64,000 bases of DNA from Kappaphycus alvarezii (taxonomy: Eukaryota; Rhodophyta; Florideophyceae; Gigartinales; Solieriaceae). Where the stretch lies: the NCBI GenBank assembly GCA_002205965.3, contig NADL03000629.1:1426001-1490000 (forward strand), given 5' to 3'. This document shows positions 1-12,889 of this stretch, piece by piece. Numbering within the stretch: the first letter of the stretch is position 1; each line of letters starts with the position of its first letter. Position numbers and translations under genes: made by a program. The notes below the pieces were generated by a model. The model had not been told where the DNA came from. It worked only from the letters and a program-made list of their open reading frames with translations, and did not search any database.

Positions 1-430
1 TACCATTCGCATAGTCGGCTTCTCGGACTCTTCGTTCGCAAACAATCAAGACTTCTCCTGACAATTAGGAAACGTCTTCTTTGTCAAGGATGCGGAGGGC
101 AAAGTAGTTCCCATGTCCTTCAAGCCCTACAAGTCGAGGGGAGTAACACGATCAGCTATGTCAGGAGAGGTCATCTCTTTTAGTGACATGTTTGAAATCT
201 CTATTCTTCTTTCGGAAGAACTACAGATAATCCTGAACAAGTCGAAACCAGTTCAACCGCTAACAGATAGCAAAAGCCTTTTCGATGTCATTTCGAAAGG
301 ATCAAGGGCCTCTGATAAGCATACTATGCTGGACGTCGCAGTCGCAAGAGAAGGATTCAAAGACAGAGGGATCTAAGATATAGGCTTCGTTTGAAGCAGA
401 AACAACTTTGACGATGGACTTACGACGGAA
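1..430 (+). mobile_element. Ty1/copia-type polyprotein fossil, RNase H end
   Basis: The left edge of the window encodes the RNase H region of a Ty1/copia polyprotein. Visible family motifs are VGFSDSSFANN near the edge, then SAMSGEV, LTDSKSLFDVISKGSR and a closing DGLT. This is the C-terminal end of a copia pol, cut off on the left by the window edge. It is broken (at least two breaks) and has no recognisable LTR on its right, so it is an old partial copy. Assignment rests on motif recognition only. Confidence 0.8.
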
Positions 431-1961
431 CTAGTCCCTCCTTAGGAAGATCGTCATTACAGGGCAAATAGATATCCAAACAGAGCAGTGTGTCATCCGT
501 TCAGAAGAAATTACTTGAATATACGTTTTACTGGACAAAAAGGTCAAAAATTTCAACAATACACAACCTTCACGGAGAAGGGCCAGCGCACAACCCCAAA
601 GAACGATGAGTAAGATGAATTGTGAACTCTTGTTCGGAATAAATAGTTGTTCTGCGATCAGAACATATAGCGACGCAATGATCAACGTGAACTCCAAGAC
701 CGCTTACTAGACGAACAATCCATATGCCACTCTGGAACCTGGAAATAAAACTGAAGGACCCATCGTAACGCAACTTCTGCAGAAGTGAGAGGCTTCTCGG
801 CTTACGAAAATTCAAGCGCTCAAGAATGTGGAGGAAGCATTAGTAGTAGCTGCCGGGGGGTCCTCTACTGTTCCGCCGGCGGTCGAAAAAACTGCTCGTC
901 GTCGCTGACTAGAGCACTAGTAGGGCAACTTATCACTGCATCGAAAGAGTTTTGTAGGTCGATGGTCGCTTCAGCTTCGGTGTACGGTGCGCTTGATTGT
1001 TCAACATGGTGTAATAATGCCTCAGAGGGTTGATTTGACCCTCTGGGTTGCTATGATCCTGGTGTTGAAGCGCTTGATAGGAATAGTACTCGTCGTCGTT
1101 TTCGGATATGGCCAAAAGTGTCATGGCGAAGGCGTCCTCGCTGTTTCCAATCTCTGATATGAGAGACATCATGACGGAGTTACTTGAGGTCTGATACACC
1201 TGAGGCATTAGTGTCCCCAATGGACTGGTTGCTTGCAGCGAATGCACCGTGTGTTAGCCTTAAGCTCTGCTAACTGCGCTGGGCACTGCTGAGACAAATT
1301 GACGACAACTCACTCAAACCGCTTTCTTGTCAGACGTCTTGCCGAGGGGTGAACGTTTACGAGAAAACGCCCCTTTCAATTAAAGTCACAATGCGATTTC
1401 AGCTTAAAGTTGATTGAATTTTAGATCTAAAGGGAGAAACCAATCCTTTCATCGATGCCTCGGCACCCCGCTGCCACAATAATTGTATTCGACCGTGCCT
1501 CGACATCGAAATCCTCTCCCTTTCGGATAAGCGTCTCATCGGTAAACCAGATTGATCCCTTCGTCCAGTTTCTCTAGCACTCACCTAACTCTGTTGAGAT
1601 TACGTCTTCGAAAGACCCCTGCCTACGTTAATCTGACTTGGCTTCGCTTCGCACGAAGTACTCAGAAGTGAGTACCCCAGGGCGGATTGAGACGCAAAAA
1701 AACCAGCTCCTACAACACATACCCCAGTTTCGTAACATTTGGTTGGCCCGCTTGAGGTTTTAGAACTTGACTATAGATTGGTTCCATTTTTCAAGAGCCG
1801 AACTCGACTTCCGCTAACCCAGTAACTCGAAAAATGGTGTTAAAAAATAGACAAAGGGACACAATCTAGCTGTCTGCTCGAGAAAAACCGCCCGACGACT
1901 CCAAAACCCTTATATCTGAGCCACTCCTGCTCCATGTCGCGAGCTCCTGTACCACTAGTCA
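431..1961. other. No gene seen; likely decayed repeat DNA
   Basis: Only short shadow-like open frames occur here. A minus-strand frame at 933-1247 (about 104 codons) has no recognisable domain and no usable context. The stretch may be 3' flank of the copia remnant, but I see no terminal repeat that would show it. Confidence 0.5.
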
Positions 1962-2103
1962 CGACCGCGACCTCAAGATACTCACAACAGAAGAATTTAG
2001 CTCTGATAGTACTTCCGATCCCCTGTCCCTTCCGACCGCGACCTCAAGATACTCACAACAGAAGAATTTAGCTCTGATAGTACTTCCGATCTCCTGTCCT
2101 TTT
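1962..2103. repeat. Two-copy 71-bp tandem duplication
   Basis: The unit starting CGACCGCGACCTCAAG is present at 1962-2032 and again at 2033-2103. By eye the copies differ at only about two positions, near their ends. This is a recent local duplication in otherwise decayed DNA. No coding role is visible. Confidence 0.9.
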
Positions 2104-2954
2104 CGCTACCGTCCTGAGATCCCGAACCGACATTACGAAAGGCCGGAATCTCTCGAACAAGATTTTTTTCCAGTATTACCGTTTTTAATGCAAGTAACTT
2201 TTCTGCTGGATAGGCATCGTTATGGAATCCTTCTGTACACGATAGAACCCCGAGGGGTTGTTACAGTTTCCAGCATTACCATACCAGCAACCAGCGACGA
2301 AATTGAAGTCCCCAACCTCGTAACCATCGCTGAACATCATCGCATCAATGACCCAATATTTATCTCTATCCGAATCAACTCGCTCCATCTCGTTTCACCA
2401 CCAAAAACATCCCTTAGCACATGTTCAGCAGAAAAACCCTCTCCCTTGATCTTCCCATCCTGTACCATGCTTCCCTTTCCCTCCATGCTATATCTGTAGC
2501 TCCCTCTGCTAATGCCTCTGCTGTCGCCTCTGCTGCCGCCTCTGCTCCTATCCTCTGTTACTGTCTGTATCGTTCTCTTCATCACTTCCCAATACCTACA
2601 CCAGTATCTCAGGATCGATCATTTCCACTACCTTTGCCCTTTTTTGGTCACGATTCTTCCATTTCCCGTGCTCCAGCATCCATGCCATCGCAGGTGAGTA
2701 GGCATTCCCCGGGAGGATGGCCTTCGGCCGCTTTGGTTGTTCGATGAGCCGTGTCGTTCCGTTCGCCTTATCATTTCAAATGTTATGACGGTATTGCGAT
2801 CAGGTTATTAAGTGTGTTCGTTACCTCAATTAAGCTAAGTCATCCCTCAGCTTGCGCCAGTCACCCCATGTATTCACGTCATTGCTTTCAACTTTCAGTC
2901 GCGCCAGAAGTGATGTCAATCAATTACCCTTTCCTCATATTTGCCAAGTGTGTT
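2104..2954. other. No supported gene; low-complexity Ser/Ala or Arg/Gly frames
   Basis: Overlapping frames at 2185-2747 on both strands read as simple repeats (SRG-like on minus, ASA-like on plus) produced by a CTCTGCTG-type repetitive stretch around 2500-2560. Neither strand shows a conserved domain. I see no basis for calling a gene. Confidence 0.45.
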
Positions 2955-3880
2955 TTTAGTGCAATGGGCGGTTCGCAGTTCTTCTCGTCTAGGAACGGAA
3001 CCCCGTCAGACAATGAGAATACTTAAACACAAACAACAACGCTCACAGGGTGTTCGCTATCCTCCTCCCTCTTGAGCACCATGAGATGCAGTAGCACAGT
3101 TCGCCGACGGCGAGGAGAAGTGGGGCTGGAAGAGCGGGGTGATATCTTGGACGGCTGGACGGTATACTTTTCCTCCGGGTTGTAAGGTCGGACCGCGGTC
3201 CGCTGAATGCTATTAATTTGATAAAGATCGATTCCAAAGAACCGTAGACATCAGGGTGTAATACTGGACAAGAAGATGTAGTAATGGGTCAGCAGTGCTG
3301 TATATCTCCTTTAGAGATGAGGACATTGTCACCAACGAAAACCTTGAAGTTCCTATTTGTATGTAGACGCCGGAGTCCTGGGCGCCAAGTGTGAGTAAAC
3401 ATCACAAACAAACAACAAGGGGGTATTATAATAGTGGATAGAGATGGGTGAAATAAAATGGGGGGGGCTGGGCGCATAAACGTGGCTATAGCCAAAGTTG
3501 CCGTTGGCAAGGTTTTACAAAGGCGGAAATTGGAGTCAAGTTCAGAGCCAAAACTGGGGCGGCTGTTTAATCTGGGGCCCTATTGGCCAGGTAGGCATAA
3601 ATACTAGTTATCTAGGTTAGGGTTATCTACAATTGCGGCGTAAGTAAAGTTAAGGTCAGCCAAGAAATAGAGATCCAAGTTAGAGATAAGTAAAGTAACT
3701 ATGGGTACAATAGGCGCCTTTAACTTGCGAAGATATCAGGTTCCATTTGGGGGCCGAGTGGTCCGGATTGCAAGCCTTCAAACCCTCTCGGGTGGTGATA
3801 AGATACCAAAGTAATAGCGGGCGACAAGCGAAAATTGCCCTTACTGTGCAGTGCAGTACCTACTAGTAGCAGTGAATCAG
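2955..3880 (-). mobile_element. LTR-like repeat, copy A (probable solo LTR)
   Basis: Read on the minus strand, this stretch matches 19365-20297 on the plus strand along its whole length, at roughly four bases in five by eye. Shared landmarks are GGACCACTCGG, a block with GATAACCCTAACCT, TTGCCAACGGCAACTT, ACTCCGGCGTCTA and CCTAGACGAGAAGAACTG. Both copies start near TGCTA and lose similarity at the same far end, which fits a solo LTR or a short non-autonomous LTR element. No coding domain is recognised inside it. It is an old copy. Confidence 0.7.
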
Positions 3881-6800
3881 ATTTAAAAAAATTACCATAA
3901 TTAGCTCTGCCGATTGCAGTACAGTGTGAGTGCCAATTGCACTAAATTTTTTTACGAGACTCGAACTCTTGCTGCGCTTCCTGTGGCCCGCTCCGTTTCC
4001 CACTGAAACAACTGTAATGTGATTGGTTGAGCACATAAACATTTAGTTATACACATCAAGTCTCAAAAAGGGAGAATCAAGCATAAATAATAAACGATTG
4101 ATGCAAACTCATTCTATAGAGAGCTTGCAGAAATATACGAGAACCGCAAAATAATTTTTTATTTATTTGATTCCCGATTTTGATTCTCGAAAGCCTGCTC
4201 TAATTTTTCCTATAGACTTTAGCCACCGGCATACCCCTAGAACTTTGGCGACCACAGCTATTCCAAAAGATTTTTATGAATTGTTCTGTCCCCTCACGTA
4301 ATTGCACGCTAATTTTTTATATTTACCTAATGAGAAAATTCCAGGTTCCTACAGAGCTACAGAGGTAACATTGTTAAAAATTAAGCGTGTGAAGCACGGA
4401 GTTTTTATAAGATTTTTACACTAGAGAGAGTCATTTACATCTGCCGTTTTGCTCTTCACATTTCGAAAAAAACAGGGTTTGGAAACAAAATATTTCTAGG
4501 ACATGGTCCTAGTATACAAACCAAAATATACCGACTTAGAATGTCCTAAAGGATGAATGTCAGCGATACCTAGGACCTTGAAAAGGAGAACATCGGGAGC
4601 TGAGACACCAATAGGAGTCTACCAGACCTATTTTCTCTTCAAATTTCGTGTAAGTACTTTTACTTCTGTTAAAGCAAATTTTACAGAAAGTACGACAAGG
4701 ACAAAAGTAAAATTGAATTCCTAGAAAAATTCGCATACTTTGTACGTCAACAGCCAAAGCTAGCCCATCATGGTATTATATTATTAAAGTATTATGAATA
4801 ATTTTTACCGAATGGAAACAACGGAAAATTATGAAGTATTAGAGTTAAGGAGGATGATGGGCCGTACCAAGCCAGTGTCTGGCCTATCGCACTAGTGGGG
4901 TCATTGAAGGGCCCACATGATATTTTAGTATCTATTATTGTCTATTCAAAAAGCTAAATCAAAGAATTAAATATGTAATCGATTCTGTCATTTGTAGGCA
5001 CCAGAAAACTAAGTTCAAAAAATTTAAGGCCTTCTATAGAATTTTGCTTTCCTTTTCATCTCATCATCACTCAAATTTCTACCAACATGGTATATAAAAC
5101 GAAAGGCATATGTTCCCATGAAGTAGAATTCAAAAGAAAGCGGAATTACTTATATATATGAAGTCAATTTTAGGTAGCTACAAATGTACAAATGGGGAGA
5201 CAGAAATGGTTTCGGGGACAATCGCGGGAATGAAAAGACTGGTTAGGGTAGACAATGTTTTTCAGTAACCAGGAATCGTTGGATGGTTCTAAAGCGTCGG
5301 TGTTTCACTTGCAGAGTGTCAAGGGTAGAGAAGCTCCTTCTCTGGAGAATGAACTTAGTTTGAATCAAAGTTATATCAGATCTGGGAGCAAAGAGGAGCA
5401 CAGAGGATGAAAGAATGGTCCAAGTCAATACAGCAAAAGAGACAGAAGATCCAGTAGAAACTGACTAAAGTAGGAGAGCAAGTATAATGGCCGAGTTAGA
5501 GCCCTGATTAGTGCAAAGAAACTAGTTCTGAAGCGGGAAGAACAAAATTGTGGATTTTTGATTGACTGAAAACATATGATCGTGGAAAAAAGTGGACTCC
5601 GAAAGAAACATGCTAATGTTAAATCTAAATTTCACGTCAAGATGTAGGATGGCACATGAACATGTGGATGAGTCTATTTTTGCTGGAATCGTTCCCAAAT
5701 TATGACATTATATCATTATTTTATGTGGATGTTTCCGATAAAATTCTTTTATATAATTGTTAACTCTGAAAACTTGCATTTGGAAAGCTATGATATGCTT
5801 GTGAATATCAGGTGAAATTTTGAGTTTTTTGGGGTTCAAATTATCATGAAACGTTCCTTTTATTGGAATCACAGTAACTTATATGGTAATTTTCTCTTCA
5901 TACAAGTATATGTATATTTACAAAGAGTGTAAAGTCTGAAAATATCTTGACACGTGATTTTTTGAGGTTCTTCTTTGTTATGTATTTTTCTTCGAATCCA
6001 AATCTTTGACAATTAGACAATTCGTTGAATTCTGATCACCAACTTTGTCAAAGCTGTAAATTACTATCTTAAACTCCATTAAAAGGCACTATACTCAATT
6101 CATGTGCATAAAAGCATATAGATATGGTGTATAACAGGCGATCAAAGGATTCAGAAAGGACTATCGCACGATGTCGCCTTTGACATTGAGCTTGAAAATG
6201 GATGTGCGTTTCGGACTTCTGCATGTGGAGAAAGTGCAATACTTATCATAATCAGGATATTTAAGTCTTTTAAAGACACTGGAAGCTCAGATGCGATATT
6301 TCAACGAGTAACAGGAGCGATGATTCAGTATATGGAGCCATAGATCGGATAATTTAGAATCTAACATATTGTTTGAGTTTATTAATACCTTCGAACTGCG
6401 GAGTACTTTCTGAATAAGGGCTTACATTTCACAGAAGCTCTCAATTTGCAAATTTTAAGTTTATGATGGCATGCTTTTCAGGTTAAGAGCTTTTCAGCTG
6501 AGGTAATCACATTGCAATTTAAAAAACAACAGATGAAAGTATGAAAATTGCAGCTGACATGTGGGTTTATCCAAAAGAAGATAATTCATCAGGACATATG
6601 GAATGGCTAGTGCTGAAAATACGATTTCCGCGAGGAAGGCAGATCTATTGCAGGACGAGCAAAAACTCGCCGCTTGGAAGCAGATATAGCAAGAAATTCT
6701 GAGAATTTTTATCTCGATTGTGGTCAGGGTTAATGCTACAACCGCTTTCTTCAAGATAAAATGAGTCGGAAAAAAATTTTTAAATCAAGAATTGTTCATT

Positions 6801-9800
6801 GCAAGTAACTAATTTTTTCTGGCCATAGAAATATTCTGTGGGGGCCTAAAAGGGTTGGAAGGGAATGCGAAAATATTGTGAATTAATTATAACTACTGGA
6901 CGCAATTGAAACTGCAAATTGGCTGAGGGAAACATTAAAAATAATTTGAATGAAGCGAGAACAAGGAAACTTCAGAGCTCTTGTTTTAAAACAATGGACT
7001 TTTAGTACTAATCTAGGATATAAGGTTATATTAGAAAGAAAAATAGCATTGGGTGTTTAGAAGAAAAACTTTGCTCTTTTGATAAAGCTACAAAGTTTAA
7101 GTTACATGGACTTTTAAGCATGAATTTATCTGTTATTTCTGCATATTTTAGAAAAATATTTATTTGCATGCCTTTTTCAGTCTTGTTTCTTGTCAGGATC
7201 ACTAAAACTCTTAGAGAATATTCAGATGAATCATATTTTTGTTGCAGTAGTTATTCCGAGTATAATTTAAACGTAATTTGCATTAAAAACTTCTATTATA
7301 ATTTATGTCAGTACAGTAAGGGGGGAAAATGTGGAAATGTGGATGATTTAATATTTGAAAAATATGGCAGTAAGTAAATTCCAAAGATTGGGCAAAAAAT
7401 TCCAGTTATTGCCCCCTCCAAATCTTATGTCTCCTTTTGACTTGCTAGATTTGCGTGATTTTATGGCGGAATAACCGGCTGTGACATGTATATTTTCCTT
7501 TATTATGGTATAGAGAGCGGCTTAATATCGCGAAACAAGTAGATACAGATCTCTAAACCCTTTTGAGCACCCAGAAAGAACTCAGCTTTGAACTGAACCC
7601 AGGACTGATACAGTTTATTGCTGAAGGAAAACTATTTTAACCATTACAATAGACAATTAATGTCTAACTGGACTCGATTGAATGTATCTGAAGCAATATT
7701 AAAGCTAAAATTCAAAAAAAAGGTGCATCATGCATCACTTTTCCATTTTAAAAAAGTACAGTCCATAAATTTAATTTAATATTTCGTGCTTCACTCGAAA
7801 ATGGTGGAAAAATTTACTACCATAGTCACTTACTTATACTACAGAATAATTTTCTCCCTGTGTTCTTCTCAGTCAACTCGATTCAGAAGCTTCAGATCCT
7901 TCTATAATAGGTATTTCACTACTTCAATATCTCAATCAATCAACATCATGCACTACAGTCCATGAAAACCACAAACGGCATTAAAATGCGGCCACACTCA
8001 CTTATCGCTGCTACCCAATTTAATTTTACTGCGGAGACTGACGAAAGATAAATAAGGGGTACTGTTCTCAAGATCATAAACGCTACATCCATCGATGCAG
8101 AACGAAGCAACAAATGGGGTCTAAATATATCTATGAAAAGCAATGAGTCCAGAATTATTGATTTCCATGATATGCTATCACGATCTGTTGACCTTACTAG
8201 GAAATGATACTTAATAGCAGCGGCATTATGTAAAAGAGAAGTTCCCAATCGGTCTCAATAATTCCTAGAAATGATAAAATAATTTCAAACTATCGGTCAT
8301 TATTTGATATAATATTCAAGGAATTTTTCCTGCATAATGCACAGAAATATTTTAGTCCCCGAGTTCGGTATTGGTAACAATGGCCAAATATATACAAATA
8401 ATCAGTCTGTGCACGGATTTGCAAAATTTCATAAATAATTACATTGAACGACAATGCCAACCATCGTCAGGAACACAGATAATGTGTCAAAGACATGTAA
8501 GCATTTAAACAAAATGATTTAAAAAGAAACAAGCGTTTCAAGGAAGAATTGAACCGACTTAAATGAAGATATTCTGAGTGGCGAGAAAAGTTTTTATTCT
8601 AGAATTAACTATGATTTTGCCAATGAACAATATGCTTCCTCTATTGCCTTATTATACCTGCATATAGACTCGATACTATTAACTAAGTAAAACAAATAGA
8701 AACTGAGTTCATCGAGATTTGATATAGTAATTAATTGCATACCATTATGTTAAAACTATTATATGTGTGTGCAACACTACGAGGTCACTAAAAATCTAAA
8801 TTTGAATCGTGTTACTGAGTTCTGCGTTCTGCGCGGCATAAAAAATTACAGACGCCGTACGTGTGAACCAAATGACGTAGCTAAGCTCCTGATAATATTT
8901 ACGATAATGAATTCTTACGATATAAGAATCGACTTGTTTTTAAACTAATTTAAAGCAGTTTCAAGACAATTACCAGCTCTGTATTAATTTTTTGACAAAT
9001 ATATCACCTTTTTGATAATATTATATTTAAATCCATCATCTAAGAGATGTTCCATGATGATCTGTTCGATAAGTTTAACTTATTACAAGTTTTTTCATTT
9101 TCGGATGCATCAGTGTTTATTTGAAGAGTACAAATTTCATATCAAACTTTGAAATGGAATCCGTATCAATAGAAATCAAATCGGCCTCTATCTTGTGCCC
9201 TTTTCACTCTTTGATTCTGAAACATTATAGGATTTAACAGATAGAAGATCTAATTCAGTTTGAATTTTCGCCGATCGTTAACGAATCATCATGTATACTT
9301 AAAAAAAATCGTAGGAAACATAAGAAAGGTAATATGATTTTTAATTCCTACCGAGAACTTTCGAAATAAATTGGATACAAACTCATTAAAATTTCTATGA
9401 CTACTGTCCCAAATCGTGTAGCACGATTTGCTTTTTCAAAGTAGTAAGACAACAACTATTGTGGTGAAAAGTAGGGTAAAATGGAAAATTACCGTTACTG
9501 ATAGACTTCCGCGAAATAAAAGTCTTTTGCATGGCGTCGTAACGATAAAACTGGGTACTAATTTCTTCAATTCGCTTTTATTTGAATTTTCTATCAAATT
9601 CGAAAAGAGGAACAATTTATCTGTATGTTCTGTTGATAGGCGTGGAATGTTTATAGATCATCCGAAAAGCCGAGAGACCTCACCTCTTCTCCAATCTGCA
9701 GCTTGCTCTTTTCCTTTATTCAACCTTCTTATCTATCAGAAACAACTATTTATGAGATCATTTTTGACGCTTTGAGTCGAGTTCACAGCCGTATCGTACA

Positions 9801-10890
9801 ATCAGGTACACAAATCTTTCTCCTTCGAGGGACTTCAAATGTGTACCCTCTGAAACTCTTTGAGTGGATCTTGTTTCCATTCGTTGCAGATCTGGGCCAT
9901 ATGTTCTCCACTGTTATTTTTTACCCATCAATAATTCCTCTAATTCTAACGTTTCGAAAATTTTTCCATACCACCTTGTTTGGCGTTCTCCAGGACGGGA
10001 TAAAGAGTAAAATTAGGGAATAGAGAAATATGGACAGGAAAATTGTTTAATGGAAGCTGTTTAAATTATTGAGGATGTCTCCTATGGGGACACATTCCGA
10101 TTGAGTTCGGTTGTATAGTTTAGTGTTATATCAAATACTGTGGAAATTGTGGCAGTAAGAAACGTAATAAGTCTATAGAGTAGTAATAAAAGTACTCAAA
10201 ATTGTCTTCTAAACTCCATCTCAAAGGTTTTGGCATAAAGTTTATGATTTTTGGATGGAAGAATTACGTATCATCTGGATTTTTGCCTTTATATTGCTTT
10301 TCAAACTGACATTTCGATTTTTTGGCGATTAAAGACATTTGAAATACTTCGAAGTCCATAGAGGGAATTATTTATCCAAAAAACATTTCTACTAATAAAT
10401 GCATGAGACAATCGGTGGACGATGTTTTTATATTCACAAGACCTACCTACCCTAAATTTCCCGAAAACCGCTGAACGCCCTCAGTCTCTTGTTTTTACGT
10501 CTTTGGTCACTCTTTCTAACCTTTTTTGCTGAAAAAGGCCTTTTAAGGCAACAGGTATGAACTTCGCAGCAATATTTCCTTTATGTACATATGAATCCAT
10601 TTAGGCTTGCCGTTCGGTACTTACAGTCTAACCATTAGATAATCAGATCAATCAGATCAATATAAATCCTAAAAGTAGCATTTTCAAAGTATTATTCTTC
10701 CCCTTCATTTACTGCACCCAAAATACAAGTAACTCTATAGCTTAGATCGATCCAACTAAAATAATTCTAAAAGTAGTTGTCCAACTTCAGTAAATACTAC
10801 ATTCCATAAACAGAGCTGAATCATTTTCTTCTAATTTTTTAGAACAGCTTCTCTTGTTCTTGCGAAACTCTGCTCTAAGTATTCAATAAT
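3881..10890. other. AT-rich desert without recognisable genes
   Basis: About 7 kb of visibly AT-rich sequence, rich in short A and T runs. Open frames are short (about 115 codons at most) and look like chance translations rich in I, F, K, N and S. No known domain, no convincing splice pattern and no terminal repeats are seen. I also looked for organellar genes and saw none. The base composition changes sharply against the gene-dense right half of the window. Confidence 0.65.
3955..4010 (-). other. tRNA-like Pol III box pair (possible SINE head)
   Basis: On the minus strand GTTTCAGTGGGAAAC resembles a tRNA D-arm (stem GTTT/AAAC around CAGTGGG, A-box-like). GAGTTCGAGTC lies about 35 bases downstream and resembles a B box. 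The acceptor stem does not pair, so this is not an intact tRNA gene. A tRNA-derived SINE head or a decayed tRNA are the two readings. Confidence 0.3.
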
Positions 10891-11314
10891 TTGAGAGAAT
10901 CCCCTGTGGCCAGCGGCAGGCAAAAAATTTTGATGTCCAATATCGGACTCTTGAAGATGCTTTTTAATGAAATGCCTCTAACTTGTGCATTAAATACTCC
11001 AATTCAGTATAGTTTAACCAGTCTGGATGCCGGTCTGAGGCAGGGTCATCAGCGCGATCTGATGATCATGCTGCCCAGAGGAAATGGTACTAACCGCTGT
11101 TTTCAAGCTGATACAGTAGTGCGACCTACGAATGTTAGAAAGAGCCACAATTCGATCTTGGTATCCAGGATGGAGTATGTGAACCATTGTGAGAGTGATT
11201 CATGGTAGAGAACGGAAAGTATATCAGAATGGATACCGAGACCAACACGGCATCATTGCGTCAGCGGGCCAAAATACCCTCATCGTTTCTTTCAGGCACT
11301 GATGCTAATAGCTC
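10891..11314. other. Isolated 105-codon plus-strand frame, unrecognised
   Basis: The plus strand stays open at 10891-11208 but begins with TTG and contains no domain I recognise. It lies just past the 3' end of the minus-strand gypsy integrase/chromodomain remnant, so it may be that element's 3' flank or LTR. I do not call it a gene. Confidence 0.35.
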
Positions 11315-12200
11315 TCAGAAAATTCGAAGGTGACGCTTAATCTTAGCGAAGGATGCCTTCTTACCCTTGAAGGATCTGAGAAAAGTTGTCACAATATTGG
11401 GAATATCTGTAGAGAGTTCGGAGATTGTGGCTGCCAAGTCCAGTCTCATTTCAGTGGAAGTCCCTCCACTGCAAGCGAAACTCCAGCCCATCGGAAGCCT
11501 CAGCAACATCTATAATTATCTCTACGAGTTCATTCTGGGACTCAGTATGAGAGGGAAGGTCCAGCATCCGCGGAAGGATGCCCTTCCCAAGGAGCGAATC
11601 ACAATATTTGGCGAGAGTGGCCCATTTTACGCGCTCTGTATTACCACTTTTGAGTGGTGCCATACCGGAAAATAATGAACTGTATATAGAAGTGACGCGA
11701 CACGAACCACCGGAAACGTGGCTTCAGACCCCGGTCGTTCGAACGGGGAAGAGAACTAATTTCAAACAGTGAATGACGACGTGATAATGTTCGTGGCCTT
11801 GTTACAGTCGATAGCGCGTTCACGCCTGATAATGTCAGCTTGATCGATGCCTTTGTGAAGTTGATCGAGGGCAGAACAGGGTTCAGAGAGCACTAAACTT
11901 GAGTGTAACGATCATGGTCGATGTTCCCTGTCTCGATAGAGCTGTTGGGTATCGGCAGTATGCAAAGAAAGGGCCTCTTAGTCATTATTTTAGTCATTAA
12001 TTGTAGAGTGCGGCGTTTGATTCCATCAGAGCGGCGACAGAGGCTGGATAAACTTAACTTGATTAGTGCAGATGAAATGGAGGTGATTAAACTGAAACAA
12101 TCGTGCGGGGCGATGAAGCTCAGCCAACATTGCCCTGATGGCAGATAAGACTGGACTGATGAGTGACTCAATTGCCCGATTGTTCCAGGGCTAGTACAAT
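11315..12200 (-). mobile_element. Ty3/gypsy fossil: integrase C-terminal part and chromodomain
   Basis: Read on the minus strand, the sequence carries the end of a chromovirus-type integrase. Motifs are KYCDSLLGKG, a chromodomain-like EASDGLEFRLQW, and a basic tail containing FKGKKASFAKIKRHL. The same motifs occur in the plus-strand element at 22100-25390, so it is the same or a close family. It is broken in several places. Its upstream parts (RNase H and integrase N-terminus) appear at 16800-17580, so a ~4.6-kb insertion probably split one element. Confidence 0.75.
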
Positions 12201-12889
12201 ACTGTAAGCTGTGAGGTATGTGGTGGAAGAATGAAAATCAGAATACCAAACTAAGAATTACTTGTCGCTCGGCCAGGGATAGGAGTCAAATTTCACCATA
12301 TTCATAATTCTGATCCGTCCTTGATCCGTCCATATTTCAATCAATCACTCAAAAAACACCGTTCGACTAATAGTTTCGCTGAAAGATATTTTTAGTCTAT
12401 TACGTTCTTTCCTTCCTTACAGTCAAGCTCCATATCCAAATCTTCTCCAGATTTCTTTTACTCTGAAAGCTCCATCAAACTCACTCGGCTTTGAAAAAGC
12501 AATAGTTTATTCAATATTTTCTTCTTTCTTTTGCCTGGAAAACACCTCGTCCCTGGGATATTGGGTGCGGTTGGTCTACTCGTGACTATCCTATCCCGCT
12601 TTCACACTGGGGGCGTTAAAATAGCGACCAGGAGCAGCACCGAGCGGAGAGCCTCTGACGGAGTTGACTGGGATAATGCATCCGGACTATGGCCATAGGT
12701 CCTACTCGAATATAGTGTTGGTGGTATAGAATAGGACCCAACAACCGTGACGATGGAAAAAGCACCGGGGGCCTGCCGGAGTTGAGGTCGTCAGTCGCCC
12801 ACCCATATCGCAAAGAATATGGATTGAGAGACCAGTTGGGGAGATTGAGCTATGTAGGATGTGGTACCACTCGATAAATTTCCAAGCGG

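Noticed and set aside
3600-3640. Telomere-like GGTTAGGGTTA
   Set aside because: A single occurrence inside the LTR-like repeat, repeated once in copy B (19630). No tandem array.
3881-10890. Organellar DNA insertion as an explanation of the AT-rich block
   Set aside because: No mitochondrial or plastid gene, rRNA or tRNA could be recognised in any frame.
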